From contig JAACMV010000019.1 of NCBI GenBank assembly GCA_010909725.1, positions 744,001 through 808,000 on the forward strand: DNA of 64,000 bases. Direction: 5' to 3'. Positions 8,721-18,634 of the stretch are shown here, in pieces. Under the pieces are notes generated by a model. The model searched no databases. It saw only the letters and a program-made list of their open reading frames with translations, and had not been told where the DNA came from. The stretch's first letter is position 1; each line of letters starts with the position of its first letter. This DNA comes from Picochlorum sp. 'celeri'. Taxonomy: Eukaryota; Chlorophyta; Trebouxiophyceae. The position numbers and the translations under genes are program-made.

Positions 8721-10157
8721 ATGTCAATGTCAATGGCACTCACATGTGGCTCACTCAGCTTTCTTTCTCATTCTCAGTCCAATGTTGCTCATAATGTGGG
8801 GCAGTTGCATCGCATTACTAATTTTATAATGAAAAAATCACACGAGAAGGAGCACGGGATCTGCATGGCTGGAAAGTTTCAGGGTGGACCAGAGCAGCAG
8901 GTAAAAAAAGTTGTGGGGATGGGGAGCGCTGGCATGGACTATCTGGCAGAAGTTGCTTCGTTCCCAAAGCCAGATGACAAGATGAGAACTGAGAATCTAG
9001 AGTTGCAAGGTGGAGGGAATTGTGGAAATGCCCTCACAGCGGCTGCAAGGCTGGGGATGCTCCCAACAATTGTCTCCAAAATAGGAGCAGATTCTGTGGG
9101 AGATGCTATTTTGGCTGAATTTGAGGCAGATGGTGTAAACACAGACTACATGCTGCGATCCAAAAGCGGAAAATCTCCATTCACGTATATCATTGTTGAT
9201 CGAGAGACAAATACAAGGACATGTATCCATACACCTGGAGAAGCATTTTCTGTCGATGAAATGACATCAGAGCTCATCAATGTTATTCTACAGGATGCAT
9301 CTGCAGTGTATTTTGATGGAAGGCTCGCAGAGGCTGCGTTACTGCTGGCAAAGGAGGCCAAGGCGCGTGATATTCCAATTTTGGTGGAAGCAGAGCGATT
9401 ACGGCCAGGGTTGGATGAGCTTCTGGAACAGGCAGATTACATTGTCACGTCAGCAAAGTTCCCCAGGGAATGGACAGGGAAAGATGATATAGATGATGCC
9501 ATGGTCTCCATCATGGATCGACTCCCTCGCGTCTCCTGGATTGCAACAACGCTGGGCTCCAAGGGGGCCTTGTTGCTGGAACAACTGGATGCTTCCGAGT
9601 GCCATGGAGAAGCAGCGTGTGTCGACGCTTTGGATGGATCTTTCGCAGAGTCCTTGTTCAAAGAAGCGTCGAAACTGAGGGAAATTTCAGGTAACACGAC
9701 GACCAAGTCATTTGTCACCATTGACAGTGAGTGCCAAGTACAGAGTAGATCCATTGCCTCATCTGGACCTTTCATGTTCTCTGGAACTGAGAATGATCAG
9801 AATAAGAAGCAAGAAGAGATTAGAAAAGCGAAAGAATCGGCAAAATTGGCTGCAATCATGAATGCAGACTCTGCCAATCCGGAAAAGTACGAATCATCAC
9901 CATTGGAAAGTGATGGTGCAACGTCACAGCGTTTCCTGTGTTTGACTGCCATTGAGTCGGCTGAGATTCCTCCCGAGAGAATTGTAGATACTACGGGAGC
10001 TGGGGATGCTTTTATTGGATCAATGATATTCTCCATTGCTGCCGGTATGCCTCCAGTCAAAGGGGCTGAATTGGGTTGTCTTGTGGCTGCTGTGAAATGC
10101 TGCAAGCTGGGTGCTCGCCCTGGTTTGCCGTACATGGATGATATTACCTTGCAGTAA
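8721..10157 (+). CDS. pfkB-family sugar kinase (ketohexokinase/ribokinase-like), probably organellar
   Basis: A 478-residue carbohydrate kinase of the PfkB/ribokinase fold. The N-terminal signature (about residues 96-120, GGGNCGNALTAAARLG) binds sugar, and the C-terminal DTTGAGDAF motif supplies the catalytic Asp and anion hole. The first roughly 60 residues are Ser/His-rich and precede the conserved start (VVGMGSAGMDYL), consistent with a plastid or mitochondrial transit peptide. An insertion of about 120 residues (Ser/Glu/Lys-rich) separates the middle strands from the GAGDAF motif, making it longer than the usual 300-350 residues. Substrate not determined. An alternative start is a downstream ATG. 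Confidence 0.85.
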   Translation: MSMSMALTCGSLSFLSHSQSNVAHNVGQLHRITNFIMKKSHEKEHGICMAGKFQGGPEQQVKKVVGMGSAGMDYLAEVASFPKPDDKMRTENLELQGGGNCGNALTAAARLGMLPTIVSKIGADSVGDAILAEFEADGVNTDYMLRSKSGKSPFTYIIVDRETNTRTCIHTPGEAFSVDEMTSELINVILQDASAVYFDGRLAEAALLLAKEAKARDIPILVEAERLRPGLDELLEQADYIVTSAKFPREWTGKDDIDDAMVSIMDRLPRVSWIATTLGSKGALLLEQLDASECHGEAACVDALDGSFAESLFKEASKLREISGNTTTKSFVTIDSECQVQSRSIASSGPFMFSGTENDQNKKQEEIRKAKESAKLAAIMNADSANPEKYESSPLESDGATSQRFLCLTAIESAEIPPERIVDTTGAGDAFIGSMIFSIAAGMPPVKGAELGCLVAAVKCCKLGARPGLPYMDDITLQ

Positions 10158-10169
10158 ATGGATAATAAT

Positions 10170-10174
10170 TTACA
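10170..10174 (-). terminator. TGTAA polyadenylation motif
   Basis: TTACA on the plus strand (UGUAA in the minus-strand RNA) 52 bp past the stop of the BSU1-like phosphatase gene. Confidence 0.35.
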
Positions 10175-10225
10175 GAAATCGTATGGATGTACGTCAATAA
10201 ATTATTGGAAATATGTATGGTTGTA

Positions 10226-13030
10226 CTAGATGAAAACAGATGGGCCTCCTGGACGTCCTCTTGGTGGAGTTGGTGGCCGCTCTTCATTGACAGATGCCAT
10301 CCATGTGTCTGAAGCGCCAGCATACGGAGTTGGAGGTTCTTCCTCAAGCTTCAAATCAGAATTGATTGGGCTTCCACGAGGAGTCGATGGTGGTAGAGGG
10401 TGGATTAATTTTGGTACCATGACATTATCTCTGCCCAGAACTAAAATTGCACCGGCATTGTTCGCTGTTCCACAATAGTTTGTAGCCGAAAACAGAGTGA
10501 TCAAATGACCTTGCGCAAACCTTTCAAAGCCATCCATCACACATTCGTGTGCTCGAACAATCATTTGCAGCCCATTGTTCTCACAGAATTCCATCACCCT
10601 GTCTGGTCCATATGTCACCAGCCCAGGACCTCTAGGAGAAGGCTGCACCCCTTCCACAGCATCGTTGACGGTAGGATCAGACCATAGGAGATCCATCAAG
10701 ACCATGCCACCGTCTTCCATTGTCAGCGGTCTCTGTAATTCTCGTATTTGGTCAATGGTTGTGATTGATCGGCCAATGCCGCCATGCATGCATATGACCC
10801 TGTCTTCAATGACGGCAGCCAATGGAAGCCAGTTGAACAAATCATTTAGCCGCTGCCATGCTTTAATGCCATTAATCTCGCCCAACCTTTCAAGACATTC
10901 AAGTCGGAATCCAAACAGTGCATTAATGTCTGCAGCTTCATGGTTACCTCTGATCAGATGAACATGATCGGGATGTTCAACTTTCAAAGCTAGAAGGAGA
11001 CAAATTGTCTCTAGCGAATGAGCTCCTCGGTCCACATAATCACCCAGGAACAAGTAGTCAATATATGTAATGTCTCCAGCAGTTGAGGGAGTGCCATACT
11101 CATCAAACAAGCGCATCAAATCTCCAAATTGCCCATGTAAATCACCAAATATCTTCACAGGTGCTTGAAGCGTTAGAACCGTCTCCTCCGATTTGAACAA
11201 GATCTCTGCGGCATCGCATAACAATGCAATTTGTTCGTAGGTGTAGGGAAAGTCTCTGGTATCTTCAGACTCTCTCCATTCTCTGGGATTCAGTAGTTGC
11301 AAAAATGACTTCTGAACTCCCACTTCCGAGTATGCTCTATCTAAAACCGGGGAAACCTTTTGCTCACCCGGTGTATCGTTACCGCTATCAAGGAGACTGA
11401 CACGCCGTCCTTCGTTTTTGAACTGCTCAATTGACAACTGCCGAACGAGTCCTCTCAACTGACCATCTGGCTCCTGCGCGACAACAACTGCCCTATGATA
11501 CAATCGGATATCTGGAGTCGGCATATCTCTACCTGCTGGGAATTCTCCTCGCCTTTGGGCGAGACTCACAGAGCCAGGAGGCTCTGATCCTCTTGCACCA
11601 GGCATGCTTGCATCCATTTGCTTCAAATCCCCAGAGTTATCGACTCTTTTTATATTCAAAGCCGCCGCAGCTTCAGCTTCCTCGGCAGCAGCAGAAGCTA
11701 AATGCTGCGCAGCAGCTGCCCCGTGTGCTGCAGCAATCCATTCCTGCCAGGGAGGAGCCCTCGGGTCACACACGGAAAGCTCCCCTGCTCCAGTTGCATC
11801 TTCAGCCAAAAGAAAATCTTCAAGCAGTGTGCTACCCTTCAGACCACCATGAATAAATATATATGGTCCTATAGAAGCAACTGCATGTCTGCAACGTCTC
11901 ATGAGATCTCCTTCAGCTCCAGGATCAGCCTGTCCGACCCACATGCCTGGAGATGTGTCCAGCGTGACTACTGCCGGTGCCTTTTCCACCATTCTCCCGC
12001 CACCAATCGCGCCACCCATCACATGCAAACGCCCATTGATAAAAACAGATCCATGCTGATATCTCGGAGATGGCATAGACCCTGGGGCCGCTGCCCATTC
12101 CCACCGACCATCTCTATGGCGAGCCAAACCAAATGCATCTGCCAAGGGACTTCCATTTGCACCTCTGCCTCCACACAACAAGAGCAAACCATCAGAACGT
12201 GATGCAGCTGCAGCATACATTCTTGGGGAAGGCTCGTTTCCATTTTCAGGTACTATTTTTCGCCACTGATACGGCTTCTCTGAGGTATCCAAAGCCCACG
12301 AATCACCCAATGTTTGCTTCCCATCATTACCCCCACTCACAACCAAGAAGCGATTCCCCACGAGCGCCAGCGAATGCGCATACCGTGCAGTTGGACCCCC
12401 ACCTTGTACAATTACTCTATGCCATTTTGGTTTGTTGAAATCTGTAAAATCCAAGACGTGTAAATCCTCAGGAGACAGCCCTGATGGCCCTATCCCACCC
12501 TGAATCACAACCATATTTCCAACAGCTGCCGCAGCGTGCGCTGCCCTAGCAGATGGGGGATCCCCTTGAGGAACAACTTTCTTCCATTCACCCGAACGAA
12601 CATCAAATATGTGGACATCATTGGTTGCCCCTGCCAAGCGAATGCCAGAAGCATTTGGAGAAGGCGTGGGTGGACCATTCGGGCTCCCTTTCCCTGACCA
12701 TTCCAGAGCGGTGGCCCCTCCAAAAAGTACCAACTTTGCTGAACTGGGATCCCCATTAGGTCCCAGAATCGTCGTCAACGTATGTCCGCACCTGCGTTTG
12801 AAGTCAAAAAAATGAAAAAAAGAAACAATCACGTGAGACAGACTCCACGCCCCTTCCTCAAACAAACCCCCACTGGGCGTTTCACTCAGTACAATATTTA
12901 TTTTAATTTGATCGACATACCTTGGACCTGGATCATCGCCAACCAGAGGAAACTGCCTTACAGCTGGGGCAGGCAGGACTACGTCGTCAAAACTCGACGT
13001 TGTCGTTGTCGGCGTTTGACTCTCTTCCAT
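10226..13030 (-). CDS. BSL: BSU1-like Ser/Thr phosphatase (Kelch repeats plus PP1-type catalytic domain)
   Basis: Coding exons are 13030-12921 and 12791-10226; intron 12920-12792 (129 bp, GTATGT...CAG) is a multiple of three with no stop, so an unspliced reading carries 43 spurious residues. Spliced length is 891 residues, close to plant BSL proteins. About residues 35-370 hold Kelch repeats (GPRCGHTLT, LVLFGGATALEW, ARYAHSLALVG, RYQHGSVFINGRLHVMGG). The C-terminal third is a PPP phosphatase with GDLHGQ, GDYVDRG, RGNHE and MHGGIG, the metal and phosphate ligands. In plants this family acts in brassinosteroid signalling; in algae its substrates are unknown. The last 60 residues are Pro-rich. 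Confidence 0.95.
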   Translation of the reverse strand: MEESQTPTTTTSSFDDVVLPAPAVRQFPLVGDDPGPRYVDQIKINIVLSETPSGGLFEEGAWSLSHVIVSFFHFFDFKRRCGHTLTTILGPNGDPSSAKLVLFGGATALEWSGKGSPNGPPTPSPNASGIRLAGATNDVHIFDVRSGEWKKVVPQGDPPSARAAHAAAAVGNMVVIQGGIGPSGLSPEDLHVLDFTDFNKPKWHRVIVQGGGPTARYAHSLALVGNRFLVVSGGNDGKQTLGDSWALDTSEKPYQWRKIVPENGNEPSPRMYAAAASRSDGLLLLCGGRGANGSPLADAFGLARHRDGRWEWAAAPGSMPSPRYQHGSVFINGRLHVMGGAIGGGRMVEKAPAVVTLDTSPGMWVGQADPGAEGDLMRRCRHAVASIGPYIFIHGGLKGSTLLEDFLLAEDATGAGELSVCDPRAPPWQEWIAAAHGAAAAQHLASAAAEEAEAAAALNIKRVDNSGDLKQMDASMPGARGSEPPGSVSLAQRRGEFPAGRDMPTPDIRLYHRAVVVAQEPDGQLRGLVRQLSIEQFKNEGRRVSLLDSGNDTPGEQKVSPVLDRAYSEVGVQKSFLQLLNPREWRESEDTRDFPYTYEQIALLCDAAEILFKSEETVLTLQAPVKIFGDLHGQFGDLMRLFDEYGTPSTAGDITYIDYLFLGDYVDRGAHSLETICLLLALKVEHPDHVHLIRGNHEAADINALFGFRLECLERLGEINGIKAWQRLNDLFNWLPLAAVIEDRVICMHGGIGRSITTIDQIRELQRPLTMEDGGMVLMDLLWSDPTVNDAVEGVQPSPRGPGLVTYGPDRVMEFCENNGLQMIVRAHECVMDGFERFAQGHLITLFSATNYCGTANNAGAILVLGRDNVMVPKLIHPLPPSTPRGSPINSDLKLEEEPPTPYAGASDTWMASVNEERPPTPPRGRPGGPSVFI

Positions 13031-13499
13031 AACTTTTTATAAATATTTATCAATCTAGTCGGTGTGCGCTATTGCATTTTCTTGCCTCTACCATGCAAAT
13101 CTATCCTTGCAACCTCGAATTTGTCTCTTCAATCGTCGCTGCTGCTCAGCTTCCCCACTGGGATGATGAGCACAGAAGCAGGACTATTTTTTAATTTTTA
13201 TTGTATCACATAATGCCCAAACGGGTGTGATAGTGGTCTCAATTGGATAAACCGCCTCTTGTGTTTTTAAATTTTAACAACGGAACTCCTCGGCACATGC
13301 TGCGGCAATGTGCATCAAAAGGGATTGTTTCCCCTTCCCCTGCGGTATTCTCAAAACTCTTGGTGAACGTGGGCACCAGTGAGGAGGAAACCAGACGTAG
13401 TATGAATTGACGAGCGTCTTGTCAGACCTGGATCATTCACTGTTGCTGGGAAGCCTTCAATTTTTTTACACACCAAGTCCTATCGGAGCACACAAAAGG
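13031..13499. other. Intergenic between two head-to-head genes
   Basis: A candidate shared promoter region for the phosphatase (-) and the kinase (+). The open frame that extends upstream of 13500 starts only with TTG and is not counted as coding. No other feature seen. Confidence 0.4.
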
Positions 13500-14618
13500 A
13501 TGGACCAGAATCCACCATCGTCATCGAATCGATGCGATATCGTGACGGTGCAGCCAGTCAGCATAATAGATCACATTATCAAAGTACCTGATATGCTCAG
13601 CATGAAAGAGTTGATCCATTCATCCGATGATGTAGGAGGATCTCGACCGGTATCAGCCGAGGAACTCAAAACTCTGCTCTCAAAAGCTGCCTCGTATGAA
13701 TCTAGGCCGGGTGGGTCGGCGTCGAATGTGCTGAGGACTCTGGCAAGTTTTGTTGGACATGGGGGTGCTCGAGTCAAGGGGAAGATTGTAGGTGCAATGG
13801 GTGCAGACGAGTGGGGAGCTTTGTTTGAACAGAGTATGAAAGACAAAGGGGTCGATACTTCATGTCTGTACGAAAAGCAAGGCAACACAGGGTGCTGTTG
13901 TGTCGTTACCTGCAATGAAATGAGAACCATGAGGACCATGTTTGAGAATGCAGCAAAGTTGACACCTGAGAACTTGACGATAGAGCACATCCGAGGTGCA
14001 CGATACGTGTTCGTTTCTTTATACTGCTTCTATCAACAGGGATTGGTGGAGAAAATCGTTGAATTAGGGCAGGCAGCAGGATGCCACATTGTATGTGATC
14101 TTGCATCCTGGGACATTGTTGAGAAATTTGGGGACAGATTATTGAACATTCTAGAAAAGTCCCCCGTGGAAATTTGCTTTTGCAACGAAGATGAAGCAAA
14201 AAAAGTTGCCATGATTGGACAAGAGTGTGTCAATCCGACAATTGAAAAAGGTGCACAATGCTTGCTGGACCATGGTGCCAGCAAGGTAATTGTCACCCAG
14301 GGCAAAGATGGGTCATCTTTATTCTACAAAGACGGCGATGATGAGGTGATTCGATTTCATCAGGAAGCATACAAAGTTGAATCAATTGAAGATGTCACAG
14401 GAGCAGGCGATGCCTTTTCCGCTGGCGTGCTGTGGGGTTTACTGCAAGGCTTTGAACTCACAACAGCACTGCGGCTGGGTTCTCTCTCTGGATCTGCCGT
14501 CATCCAATGCATGGGTGCTGATATTTCTCCAGAGAAATGGGCATGGTTTTATGACACGTTGCAACTCGATGCATCTGTCGTCCCTCGGAATACCTCTGGT
14601 CAAAGAATAAATAAATGA
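13500..14618 (+). CDS. pfkB-family kinase (adenosine-kinase-like)
   Basis: 372 residues from the first ATG; the longer frame begins with TTG at 13407. It carries the PfkB N-terminal signature (RPGGSASNVLRTLASF) and the C-terminal DVTGAGDAFSAGVLWG with catalytic Asp. The middle follows the adenosine-kinase-like branch (VGAMGADEWGALFEQSMKDKGV; ICFCNEDEAKKV). This branch includes plant plastid and cytosolic pfkB proteins of unproven substrate. It is not closely similar to the pfkB gene at 8721, so the two are not a recent tandem duplication. The stop is 10 bp from the stop of the converging RCC1-repeat gene, and a TGTAA motif lies 20 bp beyond the stop. Confidence 0.88.
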   Translation: MDQNPPSSSNRCDIVTVQPVSIIDHIIKVPDMLSMKELIHSSDDVGGSRPVSAEELKTLLSKAASYESRPGGSASNVLRTLASFVGHGGARVKGKIVGAMGADEWGALFEQSMKDKGVDTSCLYEKQGNTGCCCVVTCNEMRTMRTMFENAAKLTPENLTIEHIRGARYVFVSLYCFYQQGLVEKIVELGQAAGCHIVCDLASWDIVEKFGDRLLNILEKSPVEICFCNEDEAKKVAMIGQECVNPTIEKGAQCLLDHGASKVIVTQGKDGSSLFYKDGDDEVIRFHQEAYKVESIEDVTGAGDAFSAGVLWGLLQGFELTTALRLGSLSGSAVIQCMGADISPEKWAWFYDTLQLDASVVPRNTSGQRINK

Positions 14619-14628
14619 ATCAATCTTT

Positions 14629-15645
14629 TTATGCCTCTGTAACAAATACAGAGTGCCACCATCCAGCTGCTATGTCATGACACGTCTTCTGTAGACCGAC
14701 CTGTATCGGCGTATGCGTCTTTGTAACATGCTTTCCGACACCCAGCTGACCAAATCGATTGCTTCCAAACCCATAGACCACCCCATTGGCAGTCAGAGCA
14801 AGAGCATGGCTGGATCCCGCAGCCAGTTTGACAACGTCCCTACCATCCACACCAAAAAAATCAACCAACATGGGCTCGTACGCCGACGACACGCCTTCAG
14901 AAGATTGGCCCAATGCTCCCTCGGCATTCGTCCCCCAACTATACACATCACCTGTATCTGAACATGACAGGGTAAATGAAGACCCAGCAGCAATATGCCG
15001 CATCTTCACAGGACCAAAGTCCACCACTCCAGGAGCACTCTCTCGTATCCCTCGTCCACACTGCCCCCTCAGACTATCTCCCCATGTCCACACCTGCCCA
15101 TCCGTGGACAAGGCCACGGTATGATGGGATCCACAACACACATGAACCACTGTACACCCAATATCCACCTCCTCCCCAGGACTCTCTTCCCCATACTGAA
15201 ACACCCTTCCATCATTCGTAACCATTGCACAATGAGACTCCCCAGCAGCAATACTTTTGATCCTCGGCAGGGTCCTCACATGTGACTGTGGAGATGTTGT
15301 CCTGACATGTGGAGCACAGAGGCTCTCAGGGCTCGTCACAGTCACCCTATATATCTCACATTCCATGTCATTTATTGATTTTAAATAATAGATCTGGTCA
15401 AACCCGATCGCCACCCCAGCAACAGGCTCCGCAGAGCCAATTCCTGGTAATGGAGATTGAAATCCATGTCCAACATGCACAACAAGTCCATTGTTCGAAC
15501 GAATCACAGAAAACCCAAATCCACCATTACATATTTCAATTGAACTGGCTGATTCGCCTGGATATTCCGGATACCAAGTCACCTGCGACGATCCAACATG
15601 TCCATGCAGCTGCAACAACCATCCACAAACAGCCCACGATCGCAT
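14629..15645 (-). CDS. RCC1-repeat protein
   Basis: 338 residues from the first ATG (frame opens earlier at 15672 with GTG). At least four RCC1/RLD blades are seen: IAAGESHCAMVTNDGRVFQYG, VCCGSHHTVALSTDGQVWTWG, IAAGSSFTLSCSDTGDVYSWG and LAAGSSHALALTANGVVYGFG, plus a C-terminal IAAGWWHSVFV strand that closes the propeller. The size fits an RCCD1/RLD-only protein rather than a Ran exchange factor, whose Ran-binding loops are not evident. A TATATAAA box lies on the minus strand at about 15686-15695, some 40 bp before the ATG. It is 83 bp downstream of RPN8 on the same strand. Confidence 0.85.
   Translation of the reverse strand: MRSWAVCGWLLQLHGHVGSSQVTWYPEYPGESASSIEICNGGFGFSVIRSNNGLVVHVGHGFQSPLPGIGSAEPVAGVAIGFDQIYYLKSINDMECEIYRVTVTSPESLCAPHVRTTSPQSHVRTLPRIKSIAAGESHCAMVTNDGRVFQYGEESPGEEVDIGCTVVHVCCGSHHTVALSTDGQVWTWGDSLRGQCGRGIRESAPGVVDFGPVKMRHIAAGSSFTLSCSDTGDVYSWGTNAEGALGQSSEGVSSAYEPMLVDFFGVDGRDVVKLAAGSSHALALTANGVVYGFGSNRFGQLGVGKHVTKTHTPIQVGLQKTCHDIAAGWWHSVFVTEA
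14638..14642 (+). terminator. TGTAA polyadenylation motif
   Basis: UGUAA 20 bp after the stop of the pfkB kinase; it lies inside the 3' end of the converging RCC1 gene. Confidence 0.35.
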
Positions 15646-15728
15646 GTGTTTTTGATCATTACATAGATACACACAGTTGTTGCATTTATATAAAATGGCG
15701 ATATGAATACATCTCAGCCATGTCAGAT

Positions 15729-16709
15729 CTATGTTGATGACACCATCCTATTCACCTCCTTATTTTCAATCAGTGAATGCAGCGACACAACAGACCTCAC
15801 CAAGGAAGCCACATACACGGATATCATCATATCATTCGTCTCCATTGCAAACGACGATACCACATGCTCCATATTCAAATTGGGCAACAAACTAAATATA
15901 TCCTGCAGATTCTTTATAATGTCATTATTCACTGGCATTTTGCCTGCCACAACAGCATCCAAATACCCTTTAATCTCCATCAACCGAATCCGAAGCCCTT
16001 TCAAACCAGTCACCATCTCCCCCACTTCCGACGACAGACTGCTCACAGTAGCATCCTTCACATCCCGCAGAAGATGCTCCACCCCAATCTCTTCTGCTTC
16101 TGTGGCACCCACTTCCGTCGGTAAATTCAAAAACACGGGCTTACTTTGCGTCATATGCGCAGACGTCGCACCCTTGGTATCAGACACGTCCTCAACAGCC
16201 TTGTATGCATGCACAGGCAACCCCACATCCTTTGGTTTGACCTCACATATCACCAAGACTGCCTGATTCCCCAACGATTCACAATACTCGGACACCAATG
16301 TATGAATATCCATATCACTTTCTCGCAATCTAGGACCCGTATGATACCAGCCAATAATCTTCTCCCTCGCATTCACCTTTTTAAACATTCGATACATATT
16401 CTCCAAGTAACTATGGTCCAGGAACCAAATCGAAGGATTCTTCTCATCCTCCTCAAACGGCACAGCAAAACTATTAGTAGCTTCAATCACTCCTCCTTTC
16501 CTCCGTTCCCCCAACAATATCCCGACAGACCTCTTTTTCGTGTCCTTGGCCACTCTATTGTAATGATCCACGACAGACAAGAGCACCAACGGATGCACAT
16601 ACACCTTTTCTATCGCAACAGACTTGACAATATGGGCAGTGGATTCGTATCCAGTATCCTCCTGCATCACTGTGTCTCCGTCCTTGTTCTTCTCCTGATC
16701 GCCAGTCAT
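15729..16709 (-). CDS. RPN8: 26S proteasome non-ATPase regulatory subunit RPN8 (PSMD7)
   Basis: 326 residues, the usual length. The N-terminal MPN domain (about residues 30-165) starts at VYVHPLVLLSVVDHYNR and contains GIGWYHTGP-type sequence (IIGWYHTGPRLRESDMDIH). It lacks the full zinc-binding JAMM motif, as expected of the inactive partner of RPN11. The C-terminal helices (about 230-315, VVAGKMPVNNDIIKNLQDIF) join the lid helical bundle. Single exon. It diverges from the ATP synthase FAd gene with about 350 bp between starts. Confidence 0.96.
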   Translation of the reverse strand: MTGDQEKNKDGDTVMQEDTGYESTAHIVKSVAIEKVYVHPLVLLSVVDHYNRVAKDTKKRSVGILLGERRKGGVIEATNSFAVPFEEDEKNPSIWFLDHSYLENMYRMFKKVNAREKIIGWYHTGPRLRESDMDIHTLVSEYCESLGNQAVLVICEVKPKDVGLPVHAYKAVEDVSDTKGATSAHMTQSKPVFLNLPTEVGATEAEEIGVEHLLRDVKDATVSSLSSEVGEMVTGLKGLRIRLMEIKGYLDAVVAGKMPVNNDIIKNLQDIFSLLPNLNMEHVVSSFAMETNDMMISVYVASLVRSVVSLHSLIENKEVNRMVSST

Positions 16710-17062
16710 CTTTCGTTGTGTTAATTCCTACCGTCTTGTTGACGCTGTTTTGCTTGCTTTGCCTACTACGACTCCACCACTAAAAACAATACAGTATCTA
16801 GTAGTAAATATTCATGTCCCACGTGACAGGAGGAGGTATCTATTCTTCCAACCAAAGAAGGAGACTTGAAGAATAATTTTTAATTCCTTCTTGGAGTATT
16901 TTAGAAGAAGAAGAACATCCGTTGCAGTATTGTCCCATCAACGCCATCCTTGCAACGAGCATCATGGTTGATCCCCAGACGTCGGATTCGCATCCAGCGC
17001 TGATCGACGCTTATTGCCAGACAGAATTCAAGGAATACAAGTACTTTTAGACTGAATTCATA
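16710..17062. other. Divergent promoter region RPN8 / ATP synthase FAd
   Basis: Holds both 5' flanks. A short open stretch with an ATG at about 16963 precedes the real start but has no supported product. No other feature seen. Confidence 0.4.
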
Positions 17063-17881
17063 ATGATGAGACGTGCGCTGCAGCAGGTTGTGCGTCGACA
17101 GGGTCTTGGAGCCCCAGCAGCATCACGTTGCTCGGCAGAGACTGTTGAGTCGAATGTACGTGTTTGGGATCGGAGTATTCACGATTAGAATTATTCATAT
17201 GGATTCCTGGTTGGGAGGGTTTGCTTGATGATGGAGTCGAATCTTTTGTTGCAGGTCACGGTGGGATATCACAGCAGTGCGGTGTCTCGGGCGGAGAAGA
17301 CGGATGATGTGGTCATGTCTGCGTTCAAGAAGCAGCAATCTCGGTATACAGAGCTCATGAAGGGGCTATCGAAGATTGAAGTGCCTCTGGAAGGGGATGA
17401 GAAGGCAGTCAAGGCGTATGCTACTGAGGTGGAAAAGCTCAAGAAAAAGGTTGGCATGCCAGACTATGAATCCCTTGTGAAAGCCGAGATGGCATATGCC
17501 ATGTCTGTTGCTGGTAATGATGTGAAGAAATTTGTCAGCTCTGTGCTTGGGGATATGGATGTGTCCAAGACGGCATATGAGGGCATTGGCCAAGATGTCA
17601 TGGATGCTATTCAGGAGGCAGAAAAGGCGTCCGGGAAAGAATTGGATGCATCGAATGAAAAGGGATGGAAAGCGTTGAGTAGTAAGATTGCAGCAATTGA
17701 GAAGAAATATGGGCTGCAGGATACTGCCAAGGTGAAGGATGATGCTGTTCTGGACATGTACATGAAGCACGTGACTGGTCTCAGAGAGACTGTGGAAGAT
17801 CAGATTGGCAAGGTGGTCAAGGCGGAGGATATTCAGGTAGGAAAGGTGGATCTCAAGGGATTAAAGCCAGAAGTGGCGTGA
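17063..17881 (+). CDS. Mitochondrial ATP synthase FAd (24 kDa) subunit, plant type
   Basis: Exons 17063-17155 and 17255-17881; intron 17156-17254 (GTACGT...GCAG, 99 bp). The product has 239 residues. The first 30 residues (MMRRALQQVVRRQG...) are Arg-rich without acids, a classic mitochondrial presequence, interrupted by the intron. The rest is helical and highly charged (VPLEGDEKAVKAYATEVEKLK; ALSSKIAAIEKKYGLQ) and follows the pattern of the plant 24-kDa/FAd subunit, a peripheral-stalk-associated component found in the green lineage. An upstream ATG at about 16963 is out of frame. Assignment is by pattern, not alignment. Confidence 0.75.
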
Positions 17882-17931
17882 GTAGATGTATGCATTAGAT
17901 TATGTTGCTCTTTTTTCTGTATTCTACATTC

Positions 17932-18550
17932 TCAATCCTCATTATCTGAATCATCTCGTCGGAATCTCTTTTCTGTATTCACAGGAGGAAGACTACCATC
18001 ACCATCGCCCTGCGATGTCATGTGCTGTCCCAGGATGCCTCCAAACCCTCCTCTACCAGGATCATAGTCCATTCTATATTCATCACGAACCTGCCCTCCA
18101 CTCTTGCCGCGACCAAACTGCCGTCCCTCGACAAATCCCCAATCGAAATCCACACGGATAGGTCGATCGTCAAGCATGGTACCATTTAAATATTTGACGC
18201 AGTCTTCTGTATCCTTGCGTGTGTAGTACACCACAAAACAAAACCCACAGGGAGTCATTTTATTCTTATCCAGGCCCATGATGATTCGCTTTATATCACC
18301 TGTTTTACTAAATACCTCGTATATCTGATCTTCAGTCGTGTAAAAAGACACATTACCAACATAGACGGTTGTGGATTGTTTCAATGCTTCTTCAAATTCT
18401 TCCTGAGTCCCAGCAAACCGACGATCCCTGCATCCATACATAGTATGGTGATTGTTATTAGTATTTGAATAGTATGCTTTGAAAAGGCGAGATATAGACG
18501 TACTTGTAGACGGAAATTGTCGGATTAATGTCTCTCAGGATTTCTGACAT
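17932..18550 (-). CDS. NCBP2: Nuclear cap-binding protein subunit 2 (CBP20)
   Basis: Exons 18550-18504 and 18427-17932; intron 18503-18428 (76 bp, GTACGT...GCAG). The spliced protein has 180 residues and begins [20 protein letters not shown], matching the CBP20 N-terminal extension that folds over the cap. The RRM (about residues 33-110) has RNP2 [11 protein letters not shown] and RNP1 [10 protein letters not shown]. The downstream [20 protein letters not shown] and [10 protein letters not shown] stretches are the conserved cap-stacking and tail elements. With CBP80 it binds the m7G cap of nuclear pol II transcripts. It converges on ATP synthase FAd with 50 bp between stops. Confidence 0.97.
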
Positions 18551-18634
18551 TGTTTGTTCGATATTTTCTACGCTACTAATGATAACGACAAATCAGATAC
18601 TGCTATTACTTTATATTTGATTAAAAAATTATTA

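Noticed and set aside
8721..14618. The two pfkB kinases as a recent tandem duplication
   Set aside because: They belong to different pfkB branches, differ in length and motifs, and are separated by the phosphatase gene.
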